Shown here piece by piece: positions 60,373-64,000 of a stretch of DNA of 64,000 bases. A program made the position numbers and the translations under genes. The DNA lies in assembly GCA_022376925.1 (NCBI GenBank), contig JAIOJX010000004.1, positions 126,257,123 to 126,321,122 of the forward strand, in the 5' to 3' direction. The stretch is from Tragulus kanchil (lineage: Eukaryota > Chordata > Mammalia > Artiodactyla > Tragulidae). Numbering within the stretch: the stretch's first letter is position 1; the number at the start of each line of letters is the position of its first letter. The notes beneath the pieces are model-generated. The model was not told the origin of the DNA. It saw only the letters and a program-made list of their open reading frames with translations, and ran no database searches.

Positions 60373-60581
60373 GGGGCTTTCCTGATTGGTCAGATAGTGA
60401 AAAATTTATCTGCAATGTAGAAGACACAGGTTTGACCCCTGCGTCAGGAAGATCCCCTGGAGAAGGGAATGGTTACTTTTGCTAGTATTGTTGCCTAAAG
60501 GATCCCATGGACAGAAAAACCTGGTGGGGCTCTAGTTTATGGGGCTGCAAAGAGTTGGACACAACTGAGTGATGAACACTT
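60373..60581 (+). repeat. Bov-tA SINE
   Basis: Sense, diverged copy: 'ggggctttcctgattggtc', 'gatcccctggagaaggg', 'gagttggacacaactgag'. Image 61484-61692. 60582-60995 is unique. Confidence 0.85.
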
Positions 60582-62222
60582 TTCTTCCTTATGATGGTAT
60601 TATTTGTACTCTTTCTTATAACCTCTTAGGAGTTTAAAATATTGTTACACATAAGCGAATCATTTTTCTAAGCTGCTTATCGTTAGAGCAACAGAAATTT
60701 ATGAGCACTCAAATGCAATTGCTTTATTAAAAGTGGGAATCATTGACTAGATTTGTTTGACTTTAATGATGAAAAGGAGCTAATAGAGTAGCTGGTACAT
60801 ATTAAGTTCTCTGTGAGTTGTTTTTTAATGAGAGAGAAACATACTACAGGAATTTGTTTAAAGCACAATTTAGAAAAAAATGGAAAACTAGTCTGGGAGA
60901 AACAAGATATGTTACATCAACTGGTAGGATCCATTTTGTTGGTAAGACACTTAAAATGAGATTTGAAATGCCCTACACTCACAAAATACACATGTGATAT
61001 TACTTCTTGTCAGAAGGATGCCAGTAACTAAACAAACTATAATATGTAAATAAACTAAAATTAAGTATATGTGTGTGCTACATCACTTCAGTTGTCTCTA
61101 ACTGTTTCTGATCCTATGAACTCTAGCCCACCAGGCTCCTCTGTCCATGAGATTCTTTGGGGAAGAATATTGAAGTGGGTTGCCATGCCTTCCTTCAGGG
61201 GATCTTCCCAACCCAGGGATAGAACCCATGTCTCTTATGTCTCCTGCATTGGCATGTGGGTTCTATACCACTAGTGCCACCTGGAAACCAAATAACTAAA
61301 TTACCCCCAAAATGAATGACTGAATGAAGAAAGAAGGAGCAATGAGAATCCTGCAAGTGCAGGTAGCATTTAAAATTTACCTTTCTCTACAGAAAGTTAT
61401 TTTGATAGATGTAAAATGTGCCAGGTGGGCAAATAAAATTGAATATGAAATATCTGATTTAAAGTTGCCTTTCTGGTATTATTGGGGCTTTCCTGATTGG
61501 TCAGATAGTGAAAAATTTATCTGCAATGTAGAAGACACAGGTTTGACCCCTGCGTCAGGAAGATCCCCTGGAGAAGGGAATGGTTACTTTTGCTAGTATT
61601 GTTGCCTAAAGGATCCCATGGACAGAAAAACCTGGTGGGGCTCTAGTTTATGGGGCTGCAAAGAGTTGGACACAACTGAGTGATGAACACTTTTCTTCCT
61701 TATGATGGTATTATTTGTACTCTTTCTTATAACCTCTTAGGAGTTTAAAATATTGTTACACATAAGCGAATCATTTTTCTAAGCTGCTTATCGTTAGAGC
61801 AACAGAAATTTATGAGCACTCAAATGCAATTGCTTTATTAAAAGTGGGAATCATTGACTAGATTTGTTTGACTTTAATGATGAAAAGGAGCTAATAGAGT
61901 AGCTGGTACATATTAAGTTCTCTGTGAGTTGTTTTTTAATGAGAGAGAAACATACTACAGGAATTTGTTTAAAGCACAATTTAGAAAAAAATGGAAAACT
62001 AGTCTGGGAGAAACAAGATATGTTACATCAACTGGTAGGATCCATTTTGTTGGTAAGACACTTAAAATGAGATTTGAAATGCCCTACACTCACAAAATAC
62101 ACATGTGAATTTCCTACCTTGTATCCCATTTGGAAATTATTTTAAATGGTTCAGATTAGTCTCATGTGTGTCAAAATAATACATTTATTGATTTCTAATA
62201 TTTTTTTGTCCTTAATTCTAGT

Positions 62223-62281
62223 GCTGCAGTCCATGGAGTCGCAGAGTCAGACACAACTGAGTGACTGAACAACAACAACAG
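62223..62281 (+). repeat. Bov-tA/Bov-A 3' end fragment
   Basis: 'gctgcagtccatggagtcg' and 'gagtcagacacaactgag' followed by an (AAC)n tail; only the last 60 bp of the SINE. Confidence 0.8.
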
Positions 62282-63289
62282 TTCAAGTAAGTATCAGTCC
62301 AGCTTCTTTATCTTATCATCTGTGTGATATTTTTATTCATACAAAAGTCTCTGTTTTTTTCTCCCTTCACCAGGATTGTGATAGCTATTTGCAGGAAATA
62401 TTCAGTTCTATTTATCCAAGTTGCATTGCATGAATTGCATAAATTCAGTGAAGATTTCTTTCTATACAACAGAGATTGTGGTTGGCTTTTTAAATCAAAA
62501 TTATGACTAAATAGAATATGTTGGATGAAACCTGGAATCCCAAATCGCCAAAAGGGGAAAATGTGGCTTAAAAGGCAAGCTAACTAGTACATATTTGTAA
62601 TAAGGATACCCTTATGACATTATATGTATGTATCCTTATGGGCAGAAATAAATGAATACTTGATTCTTGGAGAAAGAATATGTCTTGAAGTGGCCATACA
62701 AGTTGAACCAAAACAAATACCAGTGACTAAAAGAAGGTGGGCTGTGTGTGACTGGGAATTGTTATAATGCTGTAAAATAGCTCACTGTTTATCAAGCAAG
62801 ACGAATGGTTTGGTTTGACTGACAATATTATTTACTTGGCCTGGACTTGGAGCTCAAGTTAAAGGTTATGTGTTCTCTGATTTGTTTATCCCAAGGCCTT
62901 GCTGTGGTGTTAGTGCTGTGTGTGGTGCCCTCACACGGTAAGGGCTGGGTAAAGGCTTTCTGAGTAGTACATGCAATGAATGCCCTTTGGGGACACATGG
63001 CCAAGTGCTGCAAAATCATTCAATTCCTTCCCATTTTAAAGACCATTCATTCAAGGAGACTGATCTGGACTTAACTTCTGCTGTTGCTTAACTGTTCATC
63101 ATTGGCTGAGTTTTTCAGCCTTAATGAACTCTTCATCTCTAAAATGGAATCTTAAGAGTATTGTTAAGATGTGAACAGAAACAAAATATTTCAGGGCAGC
63201 ATGATTCAGGGCAAAGTGAATGAGGATCATAATCAGACATAAATTTGCACTTGGCCAGTGAGAAATTGGGTTATTATTAGTTTGTCATG
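62282..63289. other. Unique non-coding sequence
   Basis: No gene or repeat recognised. Confidence 0.4.
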
Positions 63290-64000
63290 TGAATTGGCAG
63301 TGTTTCCTGCTGGAATAAATTTCCCTTCCCCCACATGTTGGGTTTGGCCATGGGAATTGCTTTGACCAATGGAGTGTGAGTGAAAGTGTCAAGCCTAGGA
63401 AAAGCACATATGTTCCCTCTCTCCCTCTTTCACTTTTGCATTAGCCTAAGGAGAACATGTCCAAGTCAGTCTGTTGTTTGAAAAAGAATGAGGAGGCATA
63501 TAGAGTAAACTTGAACTCAGACTGCTAATTGGAGCCACGTGGATGACCCACAGTTTATCCTTAGGCCAATTAAGTGATGAATGGATCCTTGTTGTTGTTG
63601 ACTAGTGATAACTTCAGAGGTGGGTGTTATCTTGCACTGTCTTAGCACCAGTTGACTTCTCCATGGCCCCACTCAGTTGTCTTGACTGCACAACTAAGTT
63701 TTGTCTGAAGCTGTTTACATGATTTTGCATTTAATTTCTTCACATGTCTGAAAGATCATGGTTATGATAGTCTCTGTGTACATTTATGGAAATTTGTTGA
63801 CTGAGATGCAATATATCTTTTAGTGTTCAATCTAGTACTGTAACATAATTTTGTATATTTGCCATAAAGCTTGCTATATTTCATCATATTTATTTAAAAA
63901 TATGTTGGTTTGACTGTTTATAAAAATTTTCCAAGGCCTTGGAGCTCAAGTTAAAGGTTATGTGTTCTCTGATTTGTTTATCCCAAGGCCTTGCTGTGGT
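62846..64000. repeat. Tile-overlap duplication 22 (cut by window end)
   Basis: Copy A starts at 62846 and copy B at 63938, offset 1092; the first 63 bp of copy B are visible and identical to copy A. The duplication continues past the right edge. Confidence 0.92.
63290..63580. repeat. Possible ancient interspersed repeat
   Basis: Blocks 'tttggccatgggaattgc', 'gaccaatggagtgtgag' and 'aggagaacatgtccaag' recall a common old mammalian repeat that I cannot name with certainty. Confidence 0.3.

Larger units (their letters stand above)
59883..62108. repeat. Tile-overlap duplication 21
   Basis: Copy A 59883-60995 and copy B 60996-62108, offset 1113 then 1111 (one GT unit lost in copy B at 61073). 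The two copies join without filler at a shared 'ga'. Confidence 0.97.

Noticed and set aside
1552..63937. CRISPR-like or satellite pattern from regularly recurring repeats
   Set aside because: Each duplicated block is different and about 1.1 kb long; there are no short identical repeats with spacers.
1552..64000. A real tandem-duplication array or an unusual amplification system
   Set aside because: Near-constant overlap length, chain-like arrangement, noisy fillers resembling the continuation and errors at tile ends all point to assembly. No repeat boundary motif or element is shared between junctions.

Overview
This window is non-coding DNA from a ruminant, probably a bovid. The evidence is the repeat content: a BovB (RTE-type) LINE, many Bov-tA/Bov-A2 SINEs in both orientations, CHR-type tRNA-derived SINEs and ruminant-type L1, over a background of older mammalian repeats (MIR, L2, MER5-like, MaLR LTRs). 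No intact protein-coding gene was found. The only host-gene trace is a decayed exon at 8814-8945 (minus strand) encoding the second zinc finger of an NR1I2/PXR-like nuclear receptor, with a 3' splice site still visible upstream.

The dominant feature is structural. From about 1.5 kb to the right edge, the sequence consists of 23 tiles in which the last 1.04-1.20 kb of each tile is repeated as the start of the next. I found 21 complete direct duplications and a 22nd that begins at 63938 and runs out of the window. Copies are nearly identical and differ mainly by homopolymer indels and a few substitutions. They are separated by 0-72 bp of filler, and several fillers look like garbled versions of the sequence that should come next. 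Four stretches are present three times, and in those the odd copy is usually the one nearest a tile end. I read this as an assembly artefact (overlapping contig or read tiles joined end to end without merging), not biology. After removing about 23 kb of redundancy, the real sequence is about 40-41 kb.

Layout: 0-4 kb, SINEs and a MaLR fragment; 4.1-8.1 kb, one BovB LINE shown as three overlapping tiles, its reverse-transcriptase box reading YAGD; 8.1-11 kb, L2, the NR1I2-like pseudo-exon, MLT1 and MER5-like pieces; 13.9-15.9 kb, a 5'-inverted L1 with exact target-site duplications and a nested SINE; 16-23 kb, mostly unique sequence; 23.1-24.5 kb, a 55-bp tandem repeat split by a 1.2-kb LTR; 24.5-26.6 kb, SINEs; 27.3-27.8 kb, a solo LTR with a 6-bp target-site duplication; 29-38 kb, CHR SINEs, L1 and BovB pieces; 40.8-43.2 kb, a MaLR LTR split by a SINE and an opposite-strand LTR; 45-55 kb, MIR, L2 and a second member of that LTR family; 56-62 kb, an LTR-like segment, a mariner-type MITE and SINEs.

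There is no operon, CRISPR array or multi-gene system here. Family names come from recognising consensus motifs by eye, so subfamily labels and outer boundaries are approximate.
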